Positions 11,594-22,665 of a stretch of DNA of 64,000 nucleotides are shown one piece after another. The DNA is from Ophiostoma sp. CBS 140.51. Its lineage: Eukaryota; Ascomycota; Sordariomycetes; Ophiostomatales; Ophiostomataceae. Positions within the stretch are counted from its first letter, which is position 1, and each line of letters starts with the position of its first letter. The translations under genes were made by a program, and so were the position numbers. A model generated the notes under the pieces. It worked only from the letters and a program-made list of their open reading frames with translations, was not told the origin of the DNA and searched no databases. The stretch lies in contig JANSLP010000011.1 of assembly GCA_029298735.1 (NCBI GenBank), positions 1-64,000 of the forward strand, given 5' to 3'.

Positions 11594-12623
11594 ATGAACA
11601 GCCATTTTGCGTCGTCGTCGGGATCATTCGGGAGACCGGCCGTTCCCGAATTTCGTCGTGCTAATGTGAACTCGATGACACCCGCAAACACAAGGACTCC
11701 TGCCCGGCAACTTCAACGTCAACATGGATCGTCAGCCAAATCCAGCTCAGTGGCTCTCCCTACGCTCTCACCTCGTCCACGTCCAGTTCGAACTCCCATC
11801 AGAAGACTAAATGAAGCGGCGCCGCCATCGACACCAATATCATCCCTTAAGACACCACGAGCTAAGATTACCGAGATGATATTTTGTGCCTCAATCCAAG
11901 ACCGTCCCGAATGGGCTTCTGTCATTCCTCTGCTTCAGGCCGGACGGACCGAGCCTCGCTGGGAGAAGGCTCGGCTCAGTTCCCACGATTTGGCCGTGCG
12001 CATAGTATCAGCCGACGACAATGCAATTTCTGAAAACACCGATGACTTTATTCGCTTTTTACTCGTTGCACCCGGCGATGTTGGTCAACCGGAACTGACA
12101 AAGAAGCTACAACGCCTTGCCCAACGGAAGAGCAATCTCGGTGGAGTCGTCGTCTTCTTACTCTCAAGAGGTGACGGTGAAGGCCACAACATGGCAGCTT
12201 ACAGGAAGTTGCAACTTGAGTAGGTCAGCGTACAGTAATATTTGGAGAGAGGTATGAATACACTAACAGTACGCCTTTTTCAGACTCTGTGACACCGACC
12301 TGTCTATCCTTCCATTGACCGCCGCGGCAACTTTACCTGCAACACTTGCGGCATTCTGTGGCCAGATGACGATGCCGAGGCGGACCGAAGACAGTCCTCG
12401 CGACACTTTACAGGACCTGGTGCGCATATACTTTGGAGAACCGATGCCATTGTCAATCGAAGGAGGCAAACAACTACTTGCGGCTACGGAAGCGGCGACA
12501 AACCAGTCCGACATCACCCTGCAAGACGTGATCCTCTTCTGCTCCGACCTCAGAGACCGACATTCGCAGCAACTTGCAGACCTATTGGGGGCAGAGGATG
12601 CCTCCCGCCTGGCCGACTTTTAG
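11594..12623 (+). CDS. Unrecognised protein with predicted alpha/beta domain
   Basis: Two exons, 11594-12219 and 12284-12623, encode 321 residues. The 64-bp intron (donor GTAGGT, branch CTAAC, acceptor TTCAG) rebuilds the codon for Glu in QLE|LCDTD. I chose Met at 11594 because the frame upstream is leader-like. Residues 1-95 are basic and disordered with many Thr-Pro/Ser-Pro sites (MTPANTRTPAR, TLSPRPRPVRTP, STPISSLKTPRAK), typical of CDK targets. The rest alternates hydrophobic strands and helices (FIRFLLVAP, GGVVVFLLSRGDG, LSILPLTAAAT), like a Rossmann or small-GTPase fold, but it has no P-loop or NKxD. A weak resemblance to the pseudo-GTPase kinetochore protein CENP-M is a guess. A real gene is well supported by clean splicing and coding composition; the function is unknown. 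Confidence 0.75.
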
Positions 12624-15600
12624 AGAGCCGGCATGATCATCGGGTTCTGTCCACGTTTTCTATTGTTTACAAAGAAGCTTGACTGCAACCCTTCGTCTTC
12701 TGACAGTTCTTTTCTTGTTTCCATCTGCTTTCTTTTTCTACGGCACATGGGCCATATCCGAAGCCTCTGCTGGTCGTCGGATAGGCTGCATCTCGGAGAC
12801 GTCGTGTTACCACCCCCAAAAGTCCAAAATGGCAGGCCTCTCTGCAGGTCGGTCGATCTCCCATTGTTTTTTTCTTTTGCTGTGTTCTATTTTGTTCTAT
12901 TTTCTCTTCCCAACTACGAAACAGTGTACTTCTATTTATTACCGCGTGAGTTGTACACGGGTTTCGAAAAGGGGTCAACGAAGGCCAATGGTCTGGTCTG
13001 TCGAGGCGCTGGTGATGTTTTGCTGACAGGAGGTTGTGGCTGCCTCTCACAGCGTTTGTCGGCGCCTGCAGGTGGTTGGAAGGGGGTGGCGTAGAGAAGA
13101 AACGCCCGCAGAAAAGGGCGTTTAAGCGCCCTCACGAGACTGCAATTACACAGCGGCCATTCTCACTCTTACAACATGCAAATGTACTTTACACTCATTC
13201 ACGATAGAGAAATACGAGGAGCTTGTCTCCTTTCTTTTGCATCTATTCATGTGTTCTCACGATGTTGATATTGCTGTCCGTGAAAGGGGCAGACGTTTTT
13301 GACGCCGCTTTCCACAAGCGCCCTCGCCAGCTCCGGACAATGTATATCATGTAACAATCCTGTGCTCCGATTATCCGGTCCCGGCATGAGAAATAGTTGT
13401 TTTATTTTGTCTATCGTCGAAATAAATTGTAAGACAAGAATAAGACACCTGTTTCTCAGTGCTCTCTTTTGCTTTCATTCTGTCCAGCCTCTCTGACCGC
13501 TCCAGCCGGTGTGCTTTTCCAAGACAGTCTTAGTCGGCTTAGAGTTGGACGACCTTGCACAACTCCACGATAAGGAGCCATTCTCTATATTTTTCCCGCT
13601 CACTTACCGCACAGTTTCAGTCACAATCACAGTCGTAGCCTTTTGATGGCCGAAATAGCATCTTACGACGTTAAAGTCGAAATGAAGCTAGTAAGACATC
13701 ACTTATCTGTGTAAAGTGCGGGATGGGGGGCCGAAGAGACCCCAAAAAGCGATGGCATAAAGAGAAAAGGTGATGCGGTCAGGAAGGATGCGGCCGGCTT
13801 CAGCCTTTTCTTTTCTTTTTCTTGCTTTCCTTTTCTCGATCTGTTTCTTTTTTTGTCTTTTGAAGCTAATGATGCGGCAAGGGTTCTGTGTAAGCTCAGT
13901 GGAGAAGGAAAATCGGCCAGAAAAAGTAACGGGCAGGTGACGAGCGGGGGTGAAAGATGGGCAAGGACGGATGTGACCGAATGCTTTGCAGAGATGTGCG
14001 ATCGCGGCATGACCTTGTGATTGCTCTTCATTTCTATCAAAAACAGGATTCCCACCAATGGAGCTACGAAGCGGTGAAGGGAAAGCTAGCTGAAAAGACC
14101 ATGATATCTTGAAATATGCCATCATCTGCTTGCACGAAATGTCTCTTAATTTCCACTGAGCCACTGAGCTGAGAATAATAAACAAAAGTAATAAATACAA
14201 CCAGATTATGGCATGATGGGGGCCGAAAGTTACCAGTAGACAGGAAAAGCAGTGAACGCGGCAGGAAATGGAACAGTCTGTCTTCAAAGTAAGTGCAATG
14301 TAGAATGAATGGTTCTCTGTGCTTCGACTGGGCAATATAGCCTTCGGTTGTCCCTTGTTTTCCCGTGCCGTTCGCCGTCCGTTGCCTGTCAAATTTGCTT
14401 GAGTAATACTGTATCTTATTTTTAATTTATCGGTGGGCTGCAGCGGTTGGGGGCGAAAAAAACGACAGCAGTACCGAGAGTTTGTTGAGAGGGGAAACAG
14501 GGCGGGAGCTGCACAGAGAACGAACAATGGCACGATGCAAGGCAAGTCAAAAATGTGCTTCTGTTGCACTTTGTTGGCCCGAAAGTGGGGATCATAGCTA
14601 TTCAAGACACGAGGTTTGCTGAACAGCTTGGTTCAAGGGAACTATTCAGCCCAGGTCAGCTGTATTTTGGTCATGGTATCCTCGCTTGCCAACTTTATTT
14701 GAGCTTTTGTCGTATGTCAAAGTCGTATTCTCATGAGCTGTTCTTTTTCTTTTTCTTTCCTTCCCCGTCGTTTTCGAACCTTGCCTGTCAACAATCCCAA
14801 TGCAGAATCATCCCCGGACAGACTTCTCCACACGGTCACAAAATCGTGTTCTATTTCTGGAACTCCAATAGACTGCTGCAAGGTGATTTGATTGATATGG
14901 TGATGCACGATTGTGAACATGGACCATGATTCGGTGGCCTTTGGTGGCCCCGATGGGGATTAATCTTGTCGGCGAGGCGAGCGACCAAGGAAGGATTGGC
15001 AGAGACGAACTCGGCGAGTGAAAATGCAGAGAAATCAATAAAATCAATGCGATGCCGGCCGCGGCCGTCGTGATCAGGTTGTGATCAAGTTGAGAGGGGG
15101 AAGAAGAGGTTGAGGTTGATAGCCAAGAGAGGAAATAGCGGTGATGGAGAGGGCGGGAAGACCCAGCGCTAGACCAATGAGCTGCGCTGTGCAGCCGCCC
15201 AGACTAAGCCGGGAGGAGCGCTAGCGGTCGCTTGTGGGGCCAGCTAATCTTCGGATTGAAGAATAACGTGAATGGCGGGGCCGCCTCAACGTGGACAAAA
15301 TGGTGTAAGTCGGCCTTGTAGGTCGACAACGACATCGCGGTGAACGTGCCCGGCCATAATGGTCGAGTGATATGCCCACCACAAAGCATCTGATATGCGA
15401 CTGTATGGCAGGCAATGCGGGCCCGTCCGGTGAGCGGTGGCTGGGAGGTAGCACGGTTTACATCATAATACGGTGAGGAGGTCAGGTGGGCAGCTGGGGC
15501 AGGCAATAGGATCGCAAGATCATTGAAAACATTTCTTTTTGCATCATGAGTCTGTTGAATCTCGTTTTATTGCCCGTAGCGGATTGTGGCGCTGAGAGAA

Positions 15601-16660
15601 GGCGGGTAGATCGTGGTGACACAGAGATAGCGCCCGCTGCAAGGGCAAAGGTATTACAGTTGTGCATTTTTGTCAATTCGTGCTTTTGGTTCGTTTTGGC
15701 TGGTTGTAAAAGGCTTTACACAACCTCCAGGAAAGGGGGAAAGCGCTTGGGATGAAAGAGAAGTGGTGTAGCGTGCAACAAGTAGATTGGTGATGTGCAC
15801 AGCGTGGGTGGACAAGAGCCAAAGTACAGATTCAGTTAACCGAGCATGCTGAAGAGAGGCAAAGACGGAAGGAAGCAAGCACAATGGACGTGTAAAATCC
15901 TTCTTCCTTCCTCAAGCCATGGCACACACGGGTCACGCGGACGTGATAAGAAGGAAAGAGTGAGGGACATCGCCCAGATTTCCAGATCAGGAAACATCGT
16001 GAACTCGGAAGGAATGAACGGAATCACACCGTTCGTTTATACACATACACGGGAAACGGCGAACGTCGTATTTGTTTTTTCAGCATCGAAATGAGAGGCA
16101 AATCTCGGTGCAAAGATGCGTGCTTTGCTGTGCCAAATCGCAGAGCAGAGTGCAGAGTCGCACGCATGGTTTGTAGGGCTTTTCGACCAATGTAGTTCCT
16201 CCGACGCAACTTGTGGTGAATTTTGGCTCTTTTGACTTATTTTAGCGTGGCATCTGAGCTCCGTTCAGCAGCAAGATCCCCTGTAGCAGCGGTGGCAGGC
16301 GACAACTGCGACACACTTCCAGGCACTTTCCCGGCGAGTGATTGGCCGCTAGCGGGGGAGGTGCCGAGCTGCTAATAAGATAGCGCTATGCCAGGCAAAA
16401 CTAGGGCCCTGAAATCCACGTGACAGCACTTGTTGAATCTTGTGGACTTCCTGCTATCTTGTTGACTGACAGCGCTCTGGCCCCGACGACTCCGCCCGTC
16501 AGCACTCTCGCTCCTGGCGGCGGACAGGGGTGCAGCAGTCAAAGCAGGGCCGCACACACCACTCCAAGGCACCCTGACGCTAAAAAAGGGCAAAAAATGG
16601 GGGCGGGTGTCCACGCTTCAAACCTTTTTTGCTTCAGGGTTTCTGGCGAGGCGCCGTCCG

Positions 16661-16684
16661 CGGAGGGTCTGTCGGAGGGTCTGT
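16661..16684. repeat. 12-bp tandem duplication
   Basis: The unit CGGAGGGTCTGT occurs twice in a row in non-coding DNA. No function is apparent. Confidence 0.85.
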
Positions 16685-17541
16685 CAGATCGTCGTCTCAG
16701 CGTGTTTGAGGGAAAACGGCAAAAGGTGAGCAAAGTTGACATTTCCTGTCTGTCGTCCTGTCTTTTCAACTCAGTATATTTTATTTCATCTGTCGATTTT
16801 CAGCAGATATTTGTTGCGATGGCATGTTTTTGGTTTGATGTCAATATCTGTGGATCGCTCTTTCCAGAATGGATGCTCGAAGGATACATTTTTGGAATGA
16901 TTATGTGTGTTATTCCACAAAAAAGCATCACCTCATGGCTGTCCCAAGGAAGGAACGACTGCTCCGCAGAGAGGTCCTAGGTGAGGCCCTCGGAGTGCAA
17001 TGTACGGAGTACATGGCCAGTACTTGCACACATATTGTCGGCCCCAATGGAGGCCAGGCTGGGGGCTGTTCCCGCTGGCTGGGTGAGAGCGACTCGGAGT
17101 GAGAAAAAAAGAGAATACAGTAATACAAGCGCATCTTAGCACGCGAAACACAAATCGTCCTCGATGCACTAGTCTGTAGACAATGGGACAGGGATGAGCA
17201 AAGCTATCATGACAGCCGGGCGACGAGCAATACAGATGCGTTGGTCAGGACGCAAGCACTTTCTACTCAGAATTTACTCCTAAAGAAAGTCCTTCAAAAG
17301 TCTCCGGTACGAGCTGAACTGCACGCGGTGGGCTGCTTCTATTATGGGAAACCGTCCCCATGATGGGTGTGATTCTCACGAGGAAGGCACGACCGGCCAC
17401 ACCAGCACTCGCACCTCACTGCGCTGTCGTCAGGGGCGGGAAGGAGCAACCCAAATGGAAACAGGGGTTGCTTGGAGCTCCTGGGCACAAAAGACCAAAA
17501 AAGACAGGCACACCCCTGTCACTTTGTAGGCACGACCCACC

Positions 17542-17565
17542 GCCAATCGCCGTCCTGATTGGCCA
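17542..17565. promoter_or_regulatory. Pair of inverted CCAAT boxes
   Basis: GCCAATC (17542-17548) and GATTGGCC (17558-17565) face each other with about 9 bp between them, at the left edge of the long C/T-rich stretch that leads to the gene at 20173. This looks like a fungal promoter upstream element, with use inferred. Confidence 0.3.
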
Positions 17566-20172
17566 GAACCCCGAACCTCTAACCGCCCAGAACTGGCCGG
17601 GGTGGGAAGCTGCAGGGCAGGGATGTGACTGCCTACCCCAGTTTTCTGGCGATATTCCTCAACCTCTCTTGTCTCTCTCTCTCGCTTTTGCACCATTCTG
17701 CTCCGTTCTGCACCCATTCTCTCCACCCACTGCTGTTCCAATCACACGCTTGGCGCACCGCTTGCACTGCTTTGTCGTCACTTCTGTCTGTCCACATCGT
17801 GGAGGGACGAGGGCGTTTACAAGGGAGCAGGCGTTTCCTCTGCTTTTTCCTCTTTCCGCAGTCGCCGAGATCCATCCATCTCGTTTTTTGTTGACCTCTC
17901 TCGTCACAATGGTCTGGTCTCTTGTGCCGCGGCCGTGGCTGGCGAGGGCCCATGGGTGAGTGGGCATCTCCCTCGAGAGATTGCCTTGGCAATGCCCAAT
18001 GGTCTGGCCATACTTTCCAGACTAGGATTGATTGTTCCTGCTCGATCACTTGTGGGATGGAGCTGCTGCGAGGCGTCGTCACTTGCACGCGCCCAGCCGA
18101 CGGCTTGCAGCCGAACGAGACGAGCAAAAACAATGGCAAATGGAGGAAAAAAGAAACCGCCAATATATGCAGCCCATGCGGGTGGCACTACCGCCGCTTG
18201 ATTGAGTTCCCACAGACAGCACATTGTCTGCAAAAACGCAACGCAATTCTGCACGTCCAAAAACTACATATGGACTGGCCCTCGCTCTCTTTCGGCCCCC
18301 TCCCCCCATATTGCTCCCTTGTCGACTATCAAACTCGAAAGTGTTTCCAAAAAGGCCAAGCTGCCATCTTTCGTCTCCTCATCCGTCTCCTCGTCCAAAT
18401 CTTCGATTCTTTCAGCTTTGCAGCCTTTCAGTCTCTCCATTCTTCTATCGTCTCTTTTTTCACACACAAAATCACCCCCTTCAACCCTTCTCAGACACCT
18501 GTCCACCTCCGTGCTCCGCCTCCTTGAAATCCACCCTCGTCCGCGCGCAACCCGGCCCTGTGTCTGATCTTCAAACTCTATTGTTCATGCAGCACGTCTC
18601 CGTCCGTGGTCCTGCACTCGATCATCGTCAACCCTCTCAGCTACCTCAACCATCATCTGCCCACAGCATTCTCCTATCTTTGGCCCTGTCTTGTTGATAC
18701 CCCCTTTTGCTACTCTAAACCGTTGATACCATTGATACCTTGTTTCTCCTGCTTGCTCCTTCTCCGTTCCCCTTTCATCCACTTTCTGTCTCTTTGGCCC
18801 TGCCCTGCCTCAGATTTCCAGACCGGAATTGCAAACTTCCCCATATCTGATGCAAGTTTCCCATCTCGAACATCGATCTCAACGACACTTTCCCATCCGG
18901 CCCCTCGCCATTCCAACCATCTTGACGCCTTTTTGGACTGCCTCCGTGCCCGTCCCCGTCTCCATCCTCTCGTATTCTCAGACTATCGTCGTTCTGCCAC
19001 ATCTCCCACACCCTGGTCAACCCATTCTCCTGGGTTATCAGCAGAGCCTCCGTCTTTGAGAGCCTCACCTTACTCACCCCTCGCCTCACGGAGATACGCC
19101 TTGGCTTGGCCGTCTCCTTTTCTCTCTCCTTCTGTACCAGAAACAGTAGCTGCTTTATGCCGCTCGGATGCCCGCTGTTGTTATAGATCAGATAGCCCGA
19201 ACGTGGATTGCAAACGAACGACACTGTCGCAGAAACAACAGGCCCCATCAGCAGCAGAGAATACTACGAAAACAGAAACACCAGAAACACCAGCACCACT
19301 TACACCCAAGGCAGAAGCTACAGCAACCACCGCATCCACCTTCAAGCCCCCATAGTCCCACTACCATTACTCACTGCTACACCTTCACCCCCATTCCCAA
19401 TTCCAATACCAATACCCCCAATACCCATACCAGCATCAACCCACAAACATCCGACACGGGCCCTCGTCGGAAACTGGACCGTCTGATACACGAGACATCC
19501 GGCCTCGGGTACTGCCCTTGGGGCACGTATTCGCTCTCCAGAGCAGCCCATCTAGCAAGGCCACACCCACCAAGGCCACCACCCCCATAACCAGTCTTGG
19601 CTTTTGGGTGGTGGACCTGCATGAGGCGAAAAGAAGAGAAAACCCTCAAGACATCCAGTTTTCAAAATCCCATCCTTCTCTTTTTCTCCCTTTCTCTCTC
19701 CGTTCTATTCTTGCCTCTTTTTTTCTTCTTCTCTTCTTCAGCGCTGTGCACTCGCTTTTGTCGATAGCCTTCTTTCATATCGACACTGGTTGTTGTTTTT
19801 CTTTTACTTCGCTTCTTCTTCGACTTGTATTTTCAACATCTTTTTTACGACAACCTTTTTTTTCTTTCTCGCGGGTCCGGATACCTGCTTGTTTTTTCAA
19901 CCACCTTCGCTTCTATCTCGACACTTCTTTTTGTCACCAAAAACACGAACTGTTTTTTTTTTCTTCGGCTGCCCGACAGGATATTATTTGGGATTTTTTT
20001 TTTAAAGAAAAGCGTCCTAGAAATCGGCAAATCGAGAGGCACAACGAGAAACCGACGACAAAAAACCGAGATTTTATCGAGATATCACCACGACCAAAAG
20101 AGGAAACGATTCACATCGACAACAATATATACCACAACCCGACACCATTACATCACATCCTAAACCGTCATC

Positions 20173-20680
20173 ATGGGTCGTCTTATCAAGAACCACTGGG
20201 CAAGACTCATTGTCCTGACTGCCGCAGCCTGTAGGTTTATTTCCTTTCCTGTTGGAAGGATCATTTACATACAACACTATGAACATCAACTAACAACACA
20301 CAGACCAAGTGGCTGCTGCCATTGAGGGCTTCTTCTGGCCCAAAGTCTTCTGGGACTTCTTGACCCGCAACCTCGACCCCATTGTCAAGCCCGTTCCGAT
20401 ATTGCAGATTATCAACCTGCTCTTGGGCCTGTTCGTTCTCGCCTGGGAGTGGCCCCTGGGTTTCATTGCCGGCACGGCCATCCATCGCAGTCTCGAATCC
20501 CGCCTGGCGGTCATCCCTCTGGCATCCCTCGCCGCCGTGCTGCTCTATCAGGGCACCAACGCCGCCATCTACTACGTTGTCGGCATGGCTGTCTACTTCT
20601 GGGCCTACAGCGAGGGCGAGATTATCTGTGCTAAGCCATGGTCTCTGCCTCAGCGTGGTGGCCGCACTGGCCGCGTGTAA
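20173..20680 (+). CDS. Small conserved fungal multi-pass membrane protein (DUF7727-like)
   Basis: Two exons, 20173-20230 and 20304-20680, encode 144 residues. The 73-bp intron has donor GTAGGT, branch CTAAC and acceptor ACACAG, and it rebuilds Tyr in AA|YQVAAA. The start MGRLIKNHWARLIVLT is followed by four likely membrane segments: near residues 8-28, 50-65 (LQIINLLLGLFVLAWEW), 85-105 (LAVIPLASLAAVLLYQ) and 106-125 (AAIYYVVGMAVYFWAY). The tail GEIICAKPWSLPQRGGR is basic. The pattern matches a widespread, uncharacterised filamentous-fungal family that I recall as DUF7727; no function is known. The leader upstream is extremely C/T-rich for more than 1 kb. Confidence 0.85.
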
Positions 20681-21380
20681 ACGATACAATTCGCTTCGAC
20701 GACATCAAATTCTCGACAGCATCTTTCCACACGCCAGTCTCATCTCTTCCGGATTAATCTCGCCTACCTTTTTGTCGACGACCATATCTATTCAAACACC
20801 CTGATGAAGATTCGAACGGCACCACATCGAAGACTCGAGACACAGACAGAATGGGCTTGTCTTCCTTCTCAGACTACCTTCTCTCCGAACCATTTCTTTT
20901 CAACATTTTTACGCCGACTTTTTCTTTTACTATTTCTCATTTTATCAGCCTATCTTTTTTATTTATCTTTTTTTCTTCTACTTTTTCTTCCCCTCCTGAG
21001 TGTGTGGGGAGCATGTACACAAACCGGGGGCGGCACGGAGGAGTGAAGGAGAAAGTCTGGAAAGATGGGGTATCTTTTTTTGCATGGGCATTCAGTTGAC
21101 CCACGGCAATCAAAAGCCACAAGCTACTTGTACAACTTTTTTATCATTATGAAAAAGAACAGCACAACAAGAAAAAAATCCAAACAGGAAAATTAACTCA
21201 AATTTTTTTAGAAACAACTTATCACTTATGGCCTAATGAATGAATAAAAATATATCAAAATTGAATAAACAATCAGAATTGTTTCAAGCGATGTTTATTG
21301 GATGTGCCATTCCATCGATTCATCTCAAATTTTGTTCATACTAAGCGATGCCATCTCTACTGAGACTGAGTAGATGAGAG

Positions 21381-21695
21381 TGTTACGTGTTATGACTTAT
21401 CTGATCGTGGCCTTCTCCTTTTTTGACTGTTTTGTTTGTGTGAGGTCAGTGGCTGAAACACCAACTGCCCACCAGCCGAAAAGATAATAGGAAACAAGAC
21501 CCATCTTCCAAAATGAGTCGGGATAAAGCCAAGCCTTATTCTCGAAACACTGTAAAACACCAAATTTGCGAGGTTTTCCCATTTTACACCTCGTAAAATA
21601 GCACAACAGTCAGCCCCCAGTCCAGCTTGAACCGTTTTTACACCTAAAGCAATGAAAAAGGTGCAAACGATAGCGGGGAACACCACGCCGTTACA
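21381..21695. mobile_element. Possible solo LTR remnant
   Basis: The block begins TGTTACGTG and ends CGCCGTTACA, so the outermost bases are TG...CA, the hallmark of retrotransposon LTRs, with short imperfect inverted ends. Its length of 315 bp is normal for a fungal Gypsy LTR, and it is bordered by AT-rich DNA on both sides. I do not find a matching 5-bp target duplication (GAGAG on the left, AAACC on the right) and no coding parts of a retroelement are nearby. So it may be an old copy or a coincidence. Confidence 0.35.
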
Positions 21696-22163
21696 AAACC
21701 GTCTGTCAGGCATTTTTTGCACATTCTGTACGTAATGTACACAATTTGCGTTTGCATTTGGGTCGTTATTATTCATTAATTGATTATTCGATTTTTTTTT
21801 ATTAAAAAAATTATTTGCTTGCTCTGGGTCTATGCATGTCATGTCGTATGATGCTATGCTGCAGCAACCGCAAAGGGAAAAGAGAGCAATGGAGGAGACA
21901 GAACAAAAGAGTAAGGTCTTGGACCAATGATTTTCATACATTGCCCACCCTTCTTCTTCTGCTTCCCCTCTTATGATTCATATTTCGTTTTCCCCCTCAT
22001 CCCTCATTTCTTTCAGCTCAGCCGTGTCTCCTCTCGTCAGATGTAGGAAAAGGGTCTAGAATCTCCCCAATTGAATGCTTTCGGGTAGAGGGGAAACGGC
22101 CGGTGCGAGGGGGTTGCGAATGCGAAATGGGAACACGCGACCACGCTGTCGCAAGAATTCCCA

Positions 22164-22209
22164 CGAGCGAGCGAGAGCTAGAATACTCAGAAGCTTTCTC
22201 GCTCGCTCG
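22164..22209 (-). promoter_or_regulatory. Strong hairpin in the 3' UTR of the SBDS-like gene
   Basis: CGAGCGAGCGAGA (22164-22176) and TCTCGCTCGCTCG (22197-22209) are perfect 13-bp inverted repeats with a 20-nt spacer. The spacer holds AGCT near each end, which could extend the stem past a small bulge. The element starts about 20 nt after the stop codon of the minus-strand gene, so it should be transcribed in its 3' UTR. It could affect mRNA stability or 3' end formation, or block read-through toward the facing gene. Confidence 0.6.
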
Positions 22210-22229
22210 GCCTCTTATTCTATCTGCAC

Positions 22230-22665
22230 TTAGTGAGCGCCACGGGGGCCCTGGGACTCATTCCGGAAGCCGAGACGCTCGGGAGCCTGGTGGTAGTTAG
22301 TATGTGTTCCAAGAAGAGCAACGAGATAAATCAAAGCAGAAATTGCAAAAATTGCTTCCGGAAGGATATGTACTAACCTCAGTCTCCTGCATGGTGCCCT
22401 TCTGGAGGATGATCTTGATGACCTCGTCCTCGTTGTGCGTGCCGAACTCGTTGTCGAGCGTGCTGTGGGGCGCCGCGTTGACGGGGCCCTGCACGCCGTG
22501 CCGCTGGGTTGTGTAGACGGTAAATGTGGAGACAAAGTGTGTGAGCGGCACCGAGGAGTCCTTCTGCCACTTCTTGAAGTCCTCCGGGTCGTCAACAAAG
22601 ACAATAAAGTCCTCGTATTCACCCTTGTAGTGAATCTTGGTCTGTGTAGTCTCGCCGCGAGCCAT
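22230..22665 (-). CDS. RTC3: Small SBDS-domain protein (Rtc3/Sdo1-like)
   Basis: Two exons, 22665-22378 and 22286-22230, encode 114 residues; the 91-bp intron (donor GTTAGT, branch TACTAAC, acceptor CCAG) joins QETE|APERL in phase 0. The protein has the single-domain SBDS fold pattern: HYKGEYEDFIVFVDDPEDF, then FVSTFTVYTTQ, then a conserved LDNEFGTHNEDEVIKIILQ and a tail SQGPRGAH. At this length it matches the yeast YHR087W/Rtc3 group, not full-length Sdo1, which has three domains and acts in 60S ribosome maturation. Rtc3 is linked to RNA metabolism and stress in yeast, and its direct role is unclear. The leader has a (CT)n tract on the coding strand, and a strong hairpin follows the stop. 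Confidence 0.88.

Larger units (their letters stand above)
12624..20172. other. Gene-poor region of about 7.5 kb
   Basis: I find no convincing protein gene here. The left part (12.6-13.6 kb) is T-rich and includes a pair of competing hairpins at 13100-13132. From 13.7 to 14.6 kb the minus strand is pyrimidine-rich and carries a 300-codon open frame with no recognisable domain. From 16.3 to 17.6 kb there are promoter-like sites: CACGTGAC (16417), an inverted CCAAT (16341) and two facing CCAAT boxes (17542-17565). From about 17.6 to 20.17 kb the plus strand is strongly C/T-rich, up to the start of the next gene. This may be a long promoter and leader, or may include a non-coding transcript. Confidence 0.5.
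20681..22229. other. Convergent intergenic region with AT-rich segments
   Basis: This lies between two genes that converge. From about 21.1 to 21.9 kb the DNA is AT-rich with A and T runs, unlike the surroundings, and encloses a less AT-rich block with LTR-like ends (21381-21695). The right end holds a strong inverted repeat at 22164-22209 in the presumed 3' UTR of the SBDS-like gene. The minus-strand open frame at 21390-21941 overlaps the LTR-like block and has no recognisable domain. Confidence 0.5.

Noticed and set aside
18606..20234. Long plus-strand frames before the small membrane protein gene
   Set aside because: The frames overlap each other in different phases and are Ser/Pro/Phe-rich, typical of a C/T-rich leader. 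One runs into the first exon of the real gene in another frame.
20801..20830. GTTCGAAT-like sequence (minus strand) as a tRNA T-loop
   Set aside because: The flanking bases do not form a T stem and no acceptor or D arm is present. I found no convincing tRNA in the window.
21390..21941. Minus-strand frame of 183 codons as a membrane protein
   Set aside because: It overlaps the LTR-like block and AT-rich flank, has no recognisable domain, and looks like chance translation of a repeat.
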